This document shows, piece by piece, positions 52,495 to 64,000 of a stretch of 64,000 bases of DNA (its first letter is position 1; each line of letters opens with the position of its first letter). Below the pieces are notes generated by a model that ran no database searches, was not told where the DNA came from, and saw nothing but the letters and a program-made list of their open reading frames with translations. Made by a program: the position numbers and the translations under genes. This DNA is from Alphaproteobacteria bacterium LSUCC0396 (GTDB taxonomy: Bacteria > Pseudomonadota > Alphaproteobacteria > Puniceispirillales > Puniceispirillaceae), in contig CP166131.1 of NCBI GenBank assembly GCA_041228345.1, positions 248,001 to 312,000 of the forward strand, read 5' to 3'.

Positions 52495-53889
52495 TTAAAA
52501 ATGGAGCGCCCGATCATAGGCGTCAAGAACAGACTCATGCATCGCTTCAGACAGGGTTGGGTGCGCAAAGATTGTCGCCATTAATTCAGCCTCGGTGGCC
52601 TCAAGCGTGCGCGCAATCGCATAGCCTTGGATCAATTCAGTTACCTCGGGCCCAACCATATGCGCGCCAAGCAACTCGCCCGTTTTTGCATCAAAAATTG
52701 TCTTAACAAAACCGCCATCATCGCCAAGCGCAATCGCTTTGCCGTTTCCAGCAAACGGAAACCGGCCAACTTTCAAATCATGGCCCGCCTGTTTCGCCGC
52801 CGCTTCGGTCATGCCAACCGATGCCACCTGCGGGCGGCAATAGGTGCAGCCCGGCACCGCCCCAGCACCAATCGCGTGAACATCACGCATACCAGCGATT
52901 TTTTCGACACAGATAATGCCTTCATGACTTGCCTTATGCGCCAACCATGGTGGCCCCGTAACATCGCCAATGGCGTAAATGCCAGCCTCGCCGGTTGCAC
53001 CCCATTGATCAGTGGTGATATGGCCCCGATCAACCTTAATCTTGGTACCTTCAAGACCAAGATTTTCGGTGTTTCCGATAATGCCAACCGCCAGAATCAT
53101 CCGGCTAGCCTGCAAAGGTTTATCATGCCCCTCAATTACCGCCCTCACGCCGTTTGCATCATTGGTCACTGACTGTAACTTCACCCCAGTCATCACCTTG
53201 ATACCGCGCTTTTCAAAAGATTTCTGCACAAAGTCAGAAACTTCAACATCTTCAACTGGCAGAATGCGATCCATCGCCTCGACCAAAGTCACGGCGACCC
53301 CCATGTCATGATAGAATGAGGCAAATTCACTGCCGATTGCCCCCGACCCAACAATGATTAGTGAATCCGGCATGGTTTCGGGAACCATTGCGTCACGATA
53401 GGTCAGAATAGTTTTACCATCTGCCACAATATTCGGCAGCGCGCGGGCACGGGCACCAGTGGCGATAATAATATGTTTTGCCGCCACCGCGTCGCCGGTC
53501 GATAGGGTGATTTGCCGAAGGCCGCCCGTGGATGCGCCGATTTTAGCCTCGGCCTCAATCACGGTCACTTTATTCTTTTTTAGCAGATGCTTGACCCCCA
53601 TCGATAGGCGGCCAGCGACCTTGCGCGACCGTTTCACGACGGCACCAAGGTCAATTTTCACCTCACCGACGGTAATGCCAAATGCCGCCATTTCATCAAT
53701 CGAGTGGCGCAATTCGGCAGCACGCAGCAATGCCTTGGTCGGAATGCATCCCCAATTAAGGCAGATACCACCAAGATGCTCACGCTCGATCACCACCGGT
53801 TTCAGCCCCAGCTGGGCCGCACGAATGGCCGCGACATAGCCGCCCGGCCCGCCACCAATCACAGCGATATCAAAATGCGTATCGGTCAT
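52495..53889 (-). CDS. lpdA: Dihydrolipoamide dehydrogenase (E3)
   Basis: FAD disulfide reductase, 464 aa, re-oxidising the lipoyl groups of the PDH complex and passing electrons to NAD. Redox pair in GGICLNWGCIPTKALL, FAD motif IGGGPGGYVAAIRAAQLG, NAD motif IVGSGAIGSEFASF, and the C-terminal His-Glu active-site segment AHPTLSEAMHE. Follows pdhC by 88 nt. Confidence 0.96.
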   Translation of the reverse strand: MTDTHFDIAVIGGGPGGYVAAIRAAQLGLKPVVIEREHLGGICLNWGCIPTKALLRAAELRHSIDEMAAFGITVGEVKIDLGAVVKRSRKVAGRLSMGVKHLLKKNKVTVIEAEAKIGASTGGLRQITLSTGDAVAAKHIIIATGARARALPNIVADGKTILTYRDAMVPETMPDSLIIVGSGAIGSEFASFYHDMGVAVTLVEAMDRILPVEDVEVSDFVQKSFEKRGIKVMTGVKLQSVTNDANGVRAVIEGHDKPLQASRMILAVGIIGNTENLGLEGTKIKVDRGHITTDQWGATGEAGIYAIGDVTGPPWLAHKASHEGIICVEKIAGMRDVHAIGAGAVPGCTYCRPQVASVGMTEAAAKQAGHDLKVGRFPFAGNGKAIALGDDGGFVKTIFDAKTGELLGAHMVGPEVTELIQGYAIARTLEATEAELMATIFAHPTLSEAMHESVLDAYDRALHF

Positions 53890-53977
53890 TATTCTCTCCT
53901 CATCAGCGCAGCTGGTGGCTGATCAATAACGTATTTCCAGCCGGCAAAAATCATAGCATCAGGCCGTAGGTAGCCGG

Positions 53978-55267
53978 TTACAGCAACATGGTGACAGGAT
54001 CTTCAACAAACCCTTTAAATGCCTGCAGCCATTGCGCCCCAACAGCGCCGTCAACGGCGCGGTGGTCGGCCGATAAGGTAACACTCATCACGGTCGCAAC
54101 AGCCAGATTACCATCAACGACAACCGGGCGCTGCTCGCCAGCACCAACTGCCAAAATGGCACCATGCGGCGGGTTGATCACGGCAGCGAACTCACGAACG
54201 CCATACATGCCAAGGTTGGAAATGGTAAAGCTGCCGCCGGTGTATTCATCTGGTGCCAGCGCACCATCACGCGCCCGCGCCGCCAGATCGGATGTGACCA
54301 TTGACAGGGCCGCCAGGCCCTTTTGCTCGGCCGCCCAGATAATTGGCGTGATCAGACCGCCATCAATTGCAACGGCCATCGCAATATCGGCGTGATGGTA
54401 ACGGCGGGTATGCTCACCCTCCCAAGACGCGTTTGCCGCAGGAACCGCCATCAACGCCATCGCTGCAGCACGGATAATCATGTCGTTAACCGAAATTTTT
54501 ACGCCATCAGGTGCCTTGGCATTCAGTGCCGCGCGCGCCGCAAGCAAGGTGTCAATCTTGCAATCAACGGTCAGATAGAAATGCGGTGCCTGCTGCTTCG
54601 ATTCCTGAAGCCTGCCGGCAATGACTTTGCGCATCTGGCTATTTGCGACAAGGTCGCTGCCGCCCCGCAGATGACCATCTGCCTGCCCAATGGACTGCGC
54701 CACCGGTGCGATATAAGTTGACGCTGGTTCGGCTGGTGCTGCCTCGACATCACGCCGCAAAATACGGCCATAAGGCCCGCTACCAGTAATCCCCTCAAGC
54801 GAAATACCCTTATCTGCCGCAATCCGGCGCGCAAGAGGGCTGGCAAAAAGCCGCGGTTTATCGACAGCAGGCTGCGATATTGCCGGCGTCGCCGGTGTTA
54901 CTGTTGCGGTTGTTTGAACTGGTGCGGTTTTTTGAACCGGCGCGGTTGGTGTTTCAACGGCAGATGCTGATGCTGCTAATTTTTCTGGCTGCGGGTTCAT
55001 ATTGGCAACATCGCTAACGCTTTCACCATCCGCTGCAAGCATCGCGATGACGGCCCCTACCGCAACATTTTCGCTGCCAGCTTGGATTAGAATCTTTGCC
55101 ATTACACCATCATCAACCGACTCGACCTCCATCGTTGCCTTATCGGTTTCGATCTCGGCAATCACATCGCCTGAATTGACCTGATCGCCCTCACCAACGA
55201 GCCATTTTGCCACAGTTCCGCTTGTCATGGTTGGCGATAAAGCCGGCATTTTGATTTCGATTGCCAT
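53978..55267 (-). CDS. pdhC: Pyruvate dehydrogenase E2, dihydrolipoamide acetyltransferase
   Basis: 429 aa. One lipoyl domain with Lys43 ([10 protein letters not shown]), an Ala/Pro/Thr/Val-rich linker, the peripheral-subunit-binding domain (RLFASPLARRIAADKGISL) and the catalytic domain ending with SADHRAVDGAVGA (active-site HxxxDG). Core of the PDH complex. 5 nt after pdhB. Confidence 0.95.
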   Translation of the reverse strand: MAIEIKMPALSPTMTSGTVAKWLVGEGDQVNSGDVIAEIETDKATMEVESVDDGVMAKILIQAGSENVAVGAVIAMLAADGESVSDVANMNPQPEKLAASASAVETPTAPVQKTAPVQTTATVTPATPAISQPAVDKPRLFASPLARRIAADKGISLEGITGSGPYGRILRRDVEAAPAEPASTYIAPVAQSIGQADGHLRGGSDLVANSQMRKVIAGRLQESKQQAPHFYLTVDCKIDTLLAARAALNAKAPDGVKISVNDMIIRAAAMALMAVPAANASWEGEHTRRYHHADIAMAVAIDGGLITPIIWAAEQKGLAALSMVTSDLAARARDGALAPDEYTGGSFTISNLGMYGVREFAAVINPPHGAILAVGAGEQRPVVVDGNLAVATVMSVTLSADHRAVDGAVGAQWLQAFKGFVEDPVTMLL

Positions 55268-55272
55268 CGCGT

Positions 55273-56697
55273 CTACCCCTTAAATCCATCACAAGTGGCC
55301 CTGGCGGTTGCGATAATATCGTCAACCTGCGGCAATGCCAGCGCTTCAAGGTTCGCCGCATAGGGCATCGGCACATCTTTACCGGTGACCCGCGCAATTG
55401 GCGCGTCCAGCCAGTCAAAAGCCTGCTCCATGACCTGCATGGCAATTTCAGCCCCGATACCGGCAAAAGGAAAGCCCTCTTCGCAGGTAACAAGCCGCGA
55501 CGTCTTTTTCACCGACGCCACGATTGTGGCAGTATCAAGCGGGCGAATTGACCGCAGATCAATGACCTCCGCACTAATCCCCTGCTCGGCTAGACGATCT
55601 GCCGCCTCAAGGGCGCGCCCAACCATAATCGAGAACGCAACAATGGTCACATCATTGCCGGTGCGCAAAATATTGGCCTTGCCAATCGGCACAATCCAGT
55701 CATCGTCATCAGGCACCTCAAAGCTCTGCCCGTAAAGCACTTCATGCTCGAGAAAAATTACCGGATTCGGATCGCGGATTGCCGCCTTTAACAGCCCTTT
55801 GGCATCCGCTGCCGAGTATGGTGCAACCACCTTTAACCCCGGACAATGCGCGTACCAGCTGGCAAAACACTGCGAATGCTGGGCAGCAACGCGGCTAGCG
55901 GCGCCATTCGGCCCGCGAAACACGATCGGACAGCCCATCTGCCCACCCGACATATAAAGAGTTTTTGCCGCGGAATTGATGATCTGGTCAATTGCCTGCA
56001 TAGCAAAATTGAACGTCATAAATTCCACAATCGGGCGCAATTCACCAAACGCAGCGCCAACACCAAGACCCGCAAAACCTTGCTCGGTGATCGGCGTATC
56101 GATCACCCGTTTGGCACCAAATTCGTCGAGCAACCCTTGCGTGACCTTATAGGCACCCTGATATTCAGCCACCTCTTCACCCATGATGAAAACATTTTCA
56201 TCGCGGCGCATTTCTTCGGCCATCGCATCGCGAAGCGACTCGCGAACGGTCAGCATTGTCGATGCCCCAACCCCGTTCGCATCAGCAGCAGCGACCGGTG
56301 CGGGAGAGATGGCTGCGGGCACAGTTGATTCGGGCACAGTTGATTCAGGCCCAGTTGATTCGGGCGCAGTTGTTTCGGGCGCAGTTGTTTCGGACCCAGA
56401 TGTCACAGTTGCCGTGTTATCAGGCGTTACCGCTTTGATATCGCTGCTTGTTTCACCATCTTCCAACAGCACTGCAATGACCGCGTTTACCTTCACATTT
56501 TGGGTTCCGGCTGGCACTAGAATTCTTCCGACCTTGCCATCTTCAATGGCTTCGACTTCCATTGTGGCCTTATCGGTTTCAATCTCGGCAATGACATCGC
56601 CCGAACGCACCTCGTCACCATCAGCAACAAGCCACTTGGCAAGCGTGCCCTCTTCCATAGTTGGCGATAAGGCCGGCATTTTGATTTCAATGGCCAT
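55273..56697 (-). CDS. pdhB: Pyruvate dehydrogenase E1 beta with N-terminal lipoyl domain
   Basis: 474 aa: lipoyl domain (Lys43) in the first ~80 residues, a linker of five-residue [10 protein letters not shown] repeats to ~150, then the E1-beta transketolase-like domain beginning [37 protein letters not shown] lipoyl domain on E1-beta is a known alphaproteobacterial feature. The first 48 residues differ at only a handful of positions from those of E2, which points to duplication or gene conversion. Confidence 0.95.
   Translation of the reverse strand: MAIEIKMPALSPTMEEGTLAKWLVADGDEVRSGDVIAEIETDKATMEVEAIEDGKVGRILVPAGTQNVKVNAVIAVLLEDGETSSDIKAVTPDNTATVTSGSETTAPETTAPESTGPESTVPESTVPAAISPAPVAAADANGVGASTMLTVRESLRDAMAEEMRRDENVFIMGEEVAEYQGAYKVTQGLLDEFGAKRVIDTPITEQGFAGLGVGAAFGELRPIVEFMTFNFAMQAIDQIINSAAKTLYMSGGQMGCPIVFRGPNGAASRVAAQHSQCFASWYAHCPGLKVVAPYSAADAKGLLKAAIRDPNPVIFLEHEVLYGQSFEVPDDDDWIVPIGKANILRTGNDVTIVAFSIMVGRALEAADRLAEQGISAEVIDLRSIRPLDTATIVASVKKTSRLVTCEEGFPFAGIGAEIAMQVMEQAFDWLDAPIARVTGKDVPMPYAANLEALALPQVDDIIATARATCDGFKG
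56316..56405. repeat. 15-bp in-frame tandem repeat, 6 units
   Basis: Six adjoining 15-nt units such as CGGGCACAGTTGATT (complement of coding strand) encode the pentapeptide repeats of the PdhB linker. Two neighbouring pairs are identical, a sign of recent slippage. Length change by whole units would keep the frame and lengthen or shorten the lipoyl-arm linker. Confidence 0.93.
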
Positions 56698-56700
56698 GAT

Positions 56701-57777
56701 TTACACCTTTGCAATCAGCTTGCTGTCGGTTAGCGGCAGCAAAATATCAGTAAAGAGTTCGGATGGATCCGGCTCGGGGCTGGTTTGGGCAAATTCCGTT
56801 GCCTTGGTGACGATGGCCTTGACGTCTGAATCAATTTCCTTAAGCCGCGCATCATCAACATCCTGATTTTTCAAAATCTCGCGGATTTGATCAATCGGAT
56901 CATGCTGCTTGCGCATCGCATCAACCTCCTCGCGGGTCCGGTATTTTGCTGGATCGGACATTGAATGCCCACGATAACGATAGGTTTTCATTTCCAGAAT
57001 GAACGGACCATTGCCCTCACGGCAATGCGCCAGCGCCTCCAATGCCGCCGTCCGCACGGCCAGCACATTCATTCCATCGACCTGCTTGCCCGGAATACCA
57101 TACGCCATGCCGCGGTCGGCCAGCGCCCGACCAGCCGCCGCGCGCGTCACTTTGGTGCCCATACCATATTGATTGTTTTCAATGACAAAAACGACCGGAA
57201 GGCTCCATAACGCGGCCATGTTAAAGCTCTCGTAAACCTGCCCCTGATTGACGGCGCCATCACCAAGATAGGTCATGCAGACGTTTGGTTCGTTCTTGTA
57301 TTTGTGAGAAAAAGCAAGCCCGACGCCTATTGGCACCTGCGCGCCGACAATACCGTGACCACCAAAGAAATTCTTTTCACGGCTGAACATATGCATCGAG
57401 CCACCCTTGCCGCGTGAATACCCACCGGCGCGGCCGGTTAATTCGGCCATGACCCCATCAGACTCCATCCCGCACGCCAACATATGACCATGGTCACGAT
57501 AGGATGTGACAACCGTGTCGCCGGGCTCCGAGGCCGATTGCAAGCCAACAACAACGGCTTCTTGGCCAATATAGAGGTGACAAAAACCGCCAATCTGGCC
57601 CATGCCATAAAGCTGACCAGCTTTTTCCTCAAAGCGGCGGATCAACAGCATGTCTTTATACATGGAGACAAGATCTTCGGTCGGCGGCATATCATTCACG
57701 CCTGACACCATTGTTTTTGGTGTTTTTGGCGGCCGCCCGGGGCCTTTCTTGCGTTTGGTTTCTGCTTTCGCGCTCAT
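56701..57777 (-). CDS. pdhA: Pyruvate dehydrogenase E1 alpha
   Basis: 358 aa TPP-dependent decarboxylase subunit. TPP motif in YLGDGAVNQGQVYESFNMAAL, phosphorylation-loop-like YRYRGHSMSDPAKYRTREEV. The N-terminus has a basic, proline-rich stretch KRKKGPGRPPKTPKT before the catalytic domain, resembling an AT-hook. First gene of the pdhABC operon, 4 nt from pdhB. Confidence 0.96.
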   Translation of the reverse strand: MSAKAETKRKKGPGRPPKTPKTMVSGVNDMPPTEDLVSMYKDMLLIRRFEEKAGQLYGMGQIGGFCHLYIGQEAVVVGLQSASEPGDTVVTSYRDHGHMLACGMESDGVMAELTGRAGGYSRGKGGSMHMFSREKNFFGGHGIVGAQVPIGVGLAFSHKYKNEPNVCMTYLGDGAVNQGQVYESFNMAALWSLPVVFVIENNQYGMGTKVTRAAAGRALADRGMAYGIPGKQVDGMNVLAVRTAALEALAHCREGNGPFILEMKTYRYRGHSMSDPAKYRTREEVDAMRKQHDPIDQIREILKNQDVDDARLKEIDSDVKAIVTKATEFAQTSPEPDPSELFTDILLPLTDSKLIAKV

Positions 57778-58044
57778 TCATCCCACCCTTATGACCTCAG
57801 CAGGCATCGGCCTGTCCTTGGTCGGTTTACAGCGGATATATCAGGTGAGCAGCAGACATTGCCGCATCATCCCTAACCCCCACATTCTGCACTGGCCATG
57901 GCAACAACTGCCGCGCATGACAAGATAACCAGATGAGAATTCAGCGGATTTTGAATTTTTGCAACAATTTTATTATTCTGTATTTATTGAGTTTTTTTAA
58001 TATAAACTAGAATACAGTTAACTTATCGATGCTTGCAGGTGATA
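57778..58044. other. Intergenic region upstream of pdhA
   Basis: 267 nt with no gene seen; very AT-rich around 57950-58015. It should hold the pdhA promoter, but I cannot place one with confidence. Confidence 0.35.
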
Positions 58045-58365
58045 TTAAAATTTCAAATCTGACAGATCAATTGAAACAATCACATCATTTGGCGCATAAA
58101 GCCCAAGTTCGGCGCGCGCTGTTTCGGCTAAAATATCAGCATCAACCCCGCCCTTATTCATCAAAGTAATCCGGTGGTTCAAAAAATGCTGATGCTTTTC
58201 CAATAAAGCCAATTGTTCCTCAGCCAGCAGGATTTTACGCTCAAGCTGCGGGCGGGCGAGAATTCCCCGCTCGCCAGTAACGGTATGGACACCAAAGAAA
58301 ACGATCATCGTTCCCAGCAGCACAAAGCTGCCAGCAAACGTCAATGTTTTTCGCATCACATACAT
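58045..58365 (-). CDS. ftsB: Septum formation initiator FtsB/DivIC-like
   Basis: 106 aa bitopic division protein: a short cytoplasmic N-terminus, one membrane helix (GSFVLLGTMIVFFGVHTV), and a coiled coil (QLERKILLAEEQLALLEKHQHFLNHRI). The ATG at 58365 has a GGGGTGGA ribosome binding site. Location between eno and pdhA is the standard alphaproteobacterial order. Confidence 0.87.
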   Translation of the reverse strand: MYVMRKTLTFAGSFVLLGTMIVFFGVHTVTGERGILARPQLERKILLAEEQLALLEKHQHFLNHRITLMNKGGVDADILAETARAELGLYAPNDVIVSIDLSDLKF

Positions 58366-58507
58366 TAAATCCACCCCATCAATCGCTTTATCAGCCAGTC
58401 GTCACGGCACAGCACCAAGCGACCATTGCCCTAGTGAATCAAAGGTGATTCGAAACGTCAAGCAAAAAGCGAAAACAGAGATAGCTTTGATTCTTATAAT
58501 ATTTTAG

Positions 58508-59845
<1,338 letters not shown>

Positions 59846-59928
59846 TTAAGCGCAACTGATCTTGGCTATTGGCAACGCATGATCATGGCGTGGTATGGCG
59901 AAAGACAATAGGCTGCCACTGCGAGGAT

Positions 59929-60747
59929 TTACCCCCGTCGCGCCTGATCAATTTGCATTAATTTTGCCAATATTGACGGCATTTCCGACAATGGCACCAT
60001 GTTCGGGCCATCAGACGGCGCCTCGTCCGGATTTTCATGGGACTCCATAAATAAACCCTGCACGCCAACAGCGACCGCCGCCCGTGCCAGCACCGGCACG
60101 AACTCGCGCTGCCCACCCGAACTACCACCAAGCCCACCCGGCTGTTGCACCGAATGGGTCGCGTCAAAAATTACCGGATGGCCAAAGCCCGCCATGGTTG
60201 GCAAGGCACGCATGTCTGATACCAGCGTATTATAGCCAAATGATGTACCGCGTTCGGTAAGCAGCACTTGATTATTGCCAGCGCCCGTCACCTTCTTGGC
60301 AACATGCTGCATATCCCATGGCGCCAGAAACTGACCTTTTTTGATGTTAATGACACAGCCTGTTTTTGCCGCAGCCACCAGTAAATCAGTCTGCCGGCAT
60401 AAAAAAGCCGGAATCTGGATAACGTCCAGAACATCAGCCGCTGCCGCACATTGCTCTGGAAGATGCACATCACTTAGAACCGGAACACCAATTTCAGCCT
60501 TTACCGCCGCCAGAATTTCCAGCCCCTCATCCATGCCGACGCCGCGCTGGGCAGTGGCAGAGGTACGGTTAGCCTTGTCATAAGATGATTTATAGACAAA
60601 GCCCATGCCAGCATCCGACGCCATCTTGGCAAGGCTTGCCGCGCATGATAGCGCGTGGTCATGCCCCTCGATCTGACAAGGGCCAGCGATCAACAACAGC
60701 GGCGCGTCACCGCCGCAAGCAACGTTCCCAATAGTTACGTTTTGCAT
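59929..60747 (-). CDS. kdsA: KDO-8-phosphate synthase
   Basis: Makes 3-deoxy-D-manno-octulosonate 8-phosphate for lipopolysaccharide. 272 aa from the ATG at 60747, which has a GGGGGT ribosome binding site and the usual start close to IAGPCQIEG. The KSSYDKANR and LTERGTSFGYN motifs are intact; IFDATHSVQQPGG also fits. Its presence implies an outer membrane with KDO-containing LPS. Confidence 0.96.
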   Translation of the reverse strand: MQNVTIGNVACGGDAPLLLIAGPCQIEGHDHALSCAASLAKMASDAGMGFVYKSSYDKANRTSATAQRGVGMDEGLEILAAVKAEIGVPVLSDVHLPEQCAAAADVLDVIQIPAFLCRQTDLLVAAAKTGCVINIKKGQFLAPWDMQHVAKKVTGAGNNQVLLTERGTSFGYNTLVSDMRALPTMAGFGHPVIFDATHSVQQPGGLGGSSGGQREFVPVLARAAVAVGVQGLFMESHENPDEAPSDGPNMVPLSEMPSILAKLMQIDQARRG

Positions 60748-60806
60748 GATACCCCCAATCGTCGCAAAGGCCCCAATCAAAGCAAGCAAGCCAATGATTA
60801 CGGGCC

Positions 60807-62538
<1,732 letters not shown>

Positions 62539-62585
62539 TTACAAAAATTCTCAGGATTGACAAAAGGCTAAAGATCAACCAGCCG

Positions 62586-62900
62586 TCACTGACCTGTTGG
62601 CACGACCGGACCGCCAGGCTTGGCCGGCGCTTCCTTGATCACATCATCAACGATGGAAACCGTCGCTTTGCCTGCACCCGCCATGATTGCGAGAATTATG
62701 GTTGTAGCAAAAAATCCGACCGCCAATATCGCCGTCATGCGAGTCAATAAATTAGCCGTTCCGCGGGCTGTCATAAAGCCGCCACCGCCGCCGCCGCTGC
62801 CGCCGATACCAAGACCGCCACCCTCACTGCGCTGCAGCAAAACAGTAATGACCAGCGCAAGCGCGATCAGTATATGTATGGTCAGAACCAGCGTTTCCAT
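62586..62900 (-). CDS. secG: Preprotein translocase subunit SecG
   Basis: 104 aa inner-membrane protein of the SecYEG channel: two hydrophobic segments flanking the LQRSEGGGLG motif and a Gly-rich stretch, then a ~25-residue tail (KEAPAKPGGPVVPTGQ) with Pro/Gly. Typical of alphaproteobacterial SecG. tpiA lies upstream. Confidence 0.93.
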   Translation of the reverse strand: METLVLTIHILIALALVITVLLQRSEGGGLGIGGSGGGGGGFMTARGTANLLTRMTAILAVGFFATTIILAIMAGAGKATVSIVDDVIKEAPAKPGGPVVPTGQ

Positions 62901-63055
62901 AATATTTTATATTCCTGCAAATAAGGTTGTTGCGCCGCTTATATGGTTTCTTCGACCGATTTTCAACCAAAATGCCGCAAATAAGCCCTTGGCAATTGAT
63001 CGCGCCAGCAGTCTTGCACGTAATTTGGCAGATTTTTTTTCAAAAACACGCGCAG

Positions 63056-63805
63056 TTACCCAGATTTTAACATTTGCGACCGGGCCGAAGCACAGATCGA
63101 GTCAAACGCTGGTGCATCAAGACTCGCGCCCCCAACAAGCGCCCCCCCGACATGGTCGACAGCGAATATGGAGGCTGCGTTTTCGGCATTAACCGAACCC
63201 CCATAAAGGATTGGCGGCGGCATATGACCGTTCTGGCGTTTTGGCAGTTCACTGGCGATAGCGGCGTGCATTGCCGCAATATCCGTTACTGATGCCACTT
63301 CGCCCGTGCCGATCGCCCAAACCGGCTCATAGGCGATCATAACCCGGCCTTCGGGGATAGACTTTGGCAATGATGCGTGCAGTTGGTCGATGACAATCTG
63401 CTCAGCGCGCCCGGCGCGCCGTTCATGAAGGCTTTCACCAAGGCAGATCACAACATCAAGATCATGGGCCAAAGCCTGCGCCGCCTTTGCCGCCACCAAG
63501 GCACTGGTCTCAGCATGATTGGCGCGGCGCTCTGAATGGCCCAACAGCACGACAGACACGCCGCAATCGCGCAGCATGGCCGCTGACACATCGCCTGTAT
63601 GCGCACCAGCCGCATCTTGATGACAATCCTGACCACCGAGGCGAACGTCACTGCCACCAAGCCGCACCGACATCGGCACCAGATAGGGGTGCGGCGCAAA
63701 CAGCAGGCGCGTCACCGGCGCAAAGCTTTGTGCAGTCAATGCCAAGGCCAAACCGCCAGCCACCTCCAAAGGTGGGTTCATTTTCCAATTCGCCGCAATA
63801 ATCAT
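63056..63805 (-). CDS. tpiA: Triosephosphate isomerase
   Basis: 249 aa TIM barrel. Catalytic Lys in NWKMN, His in LGHSERR and Glu in AYEPVWAIGTGEVA, phosphate loop GGSVNAENA. Interconverts the two triose phosphates. The upstream 195 nt to the window edge contain no recognisable gene start. Confidence 0.97.
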   Translation of the reverse strand: MIIAANWKMNPPLEVAGGLALALTAQSFAPVTRLLFAPHPYLVPMSVRLGGSDVRLGGQDCHQDAAGAHTGDVSAAMLRDCGVSVVLLGHSERRANHAETSALVAAKAAQALAHDLDVVICLGESLHERRAGRAEQIVIDQLHASLPKSIPEGRVMIAYEPVWAIGTGEVASVTDIAAMHAAIASELPKRQNGHMPPPILYGGSVNAENAASIFAVDHVGGALVGGASLDAPAFDSICASARSQMLKSG

Positions 63806-64000
63806 TCGCGCTTCCCTATTTGCCCTTTCATATCTGCCGTGCCTGCTACCGTCGTATTTGGCAATGGCCTATCCCAATTTGGCGCATCCCGTTTTCTATT
63901 TAAATTTTCGCCAACAAGTGACCGCCAACACCCATAGGGTTCACCCCTGACATGATGCAACAGTTGAAACAGCGTACAGCGGCTGGTTAAAAACCGCCTA
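63806..64000. other. Window edge upstream of tpiA
   Basis: No gene supported. A short plus-strand frame from the ATG near 63953 stops after 12 codons. The region should hold the tpiA promoter. Confidence 0.35.

Noticed and set aside
63953-63991. Possible start of a SurA-type peptidyl-prolyl isomerase divergent from tpiA (MMQQLKQRTAAG)
   Set aside because: The frame stops after 12 codons and nothing further fits; a frameshift there cannot be argued from this window.

Overview
The window reads as a near-complete stretch of an alphaproteobacterial chromosome, roughly 50% GC and densely coded. I base this on family-level gene content and order: ntrB-ntrC-ntrY-ntrX-trkA-hfq, a fused ispDF, a pyruvate dehydrogenase E1-beta that carries its own lipoyl domain, and the run tpiA-secG-pyrG-kdsA-eno-ftsB-pdhABC-lpdA-lipA. 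A marine SAR116-like bacterium would fit, but that is an inference that only a database search could settle. No rRNA, tRNA, CRISPR array, phage or insertion sequence was recognised.

Layout. 1-7.8 kb is accessory metabolism: a SulP anion permease, a three-gene cobalt-type nitrile hydratase operon, an SDR-fold protein without its catalytic residues, a DMT exporter, a pirin and a VOC-fold enzyme. 7.8-13.7 kb holds dinB, an Old Yellow Enzyme, a second DMT exporter, the speD-speE polyamine operon and queF. 13.7-21.4 kb is a ten-gene thiamin operon (thiD-O-S-G-F/E, thiY, tenA, thiZ, thiX) behind a TPP riboswitch. 21.6-30.4 kb is again accessory: a YeeE/YedE transporter, a haloacid-dehalogenase-like HAD, DUF1330, a DCC thiol protein, an aconitase-X pair, a lipid acyltransferase with an apparent frameshift, a GST, a HugZ-like protein and a FrnE/DsbA-like protein. 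30.5-39.5 kb is housekeeping: mfd, sdhE, recG, DUF502, mazG, an inositol-monophosphatase-family gene and hfq. 39.7-48.3 kb is trkA plus two nitrogen two-component systems and dusB. 48.6-64 kb holds ispDF, pgpA, pncC, ratA, lipA, the PDH complex, ftsB and the glycolysis/KDO/CTP/Sec genes.

How it fits together. The thiamin operon makes and attaches the thiazole half, takes up a pyrimidine precursor (ThiXYZ) and processes it (TenA, ThiD), but has no thiC; its product TPP is the cofactor of the PDH complex about 36 kb away, next to which lipA makes the other PDH cofactor, lipoate. Both nitrogen response regulators, NtrC and NtrX, lack the GAFTGA loop used to contact sigma-54, so nitrogen control probably works through another sigma factor.

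I found no clear-cut undescribed multi-gene system. The best leads are the sigma-54-independent NtrC/NtrX pair, the SDR with all four catalytic positions replaced, the zinc-less ThiF-rhodanese fusion in a thiC-less operon, a terminator-like hairpin that buries the ribosome binding site of a DMT exporter, the frameshift in the ornithine-lipid-type acyltransferase, and an unusual number of 13-17 bp tandem repeats at gene junctions.
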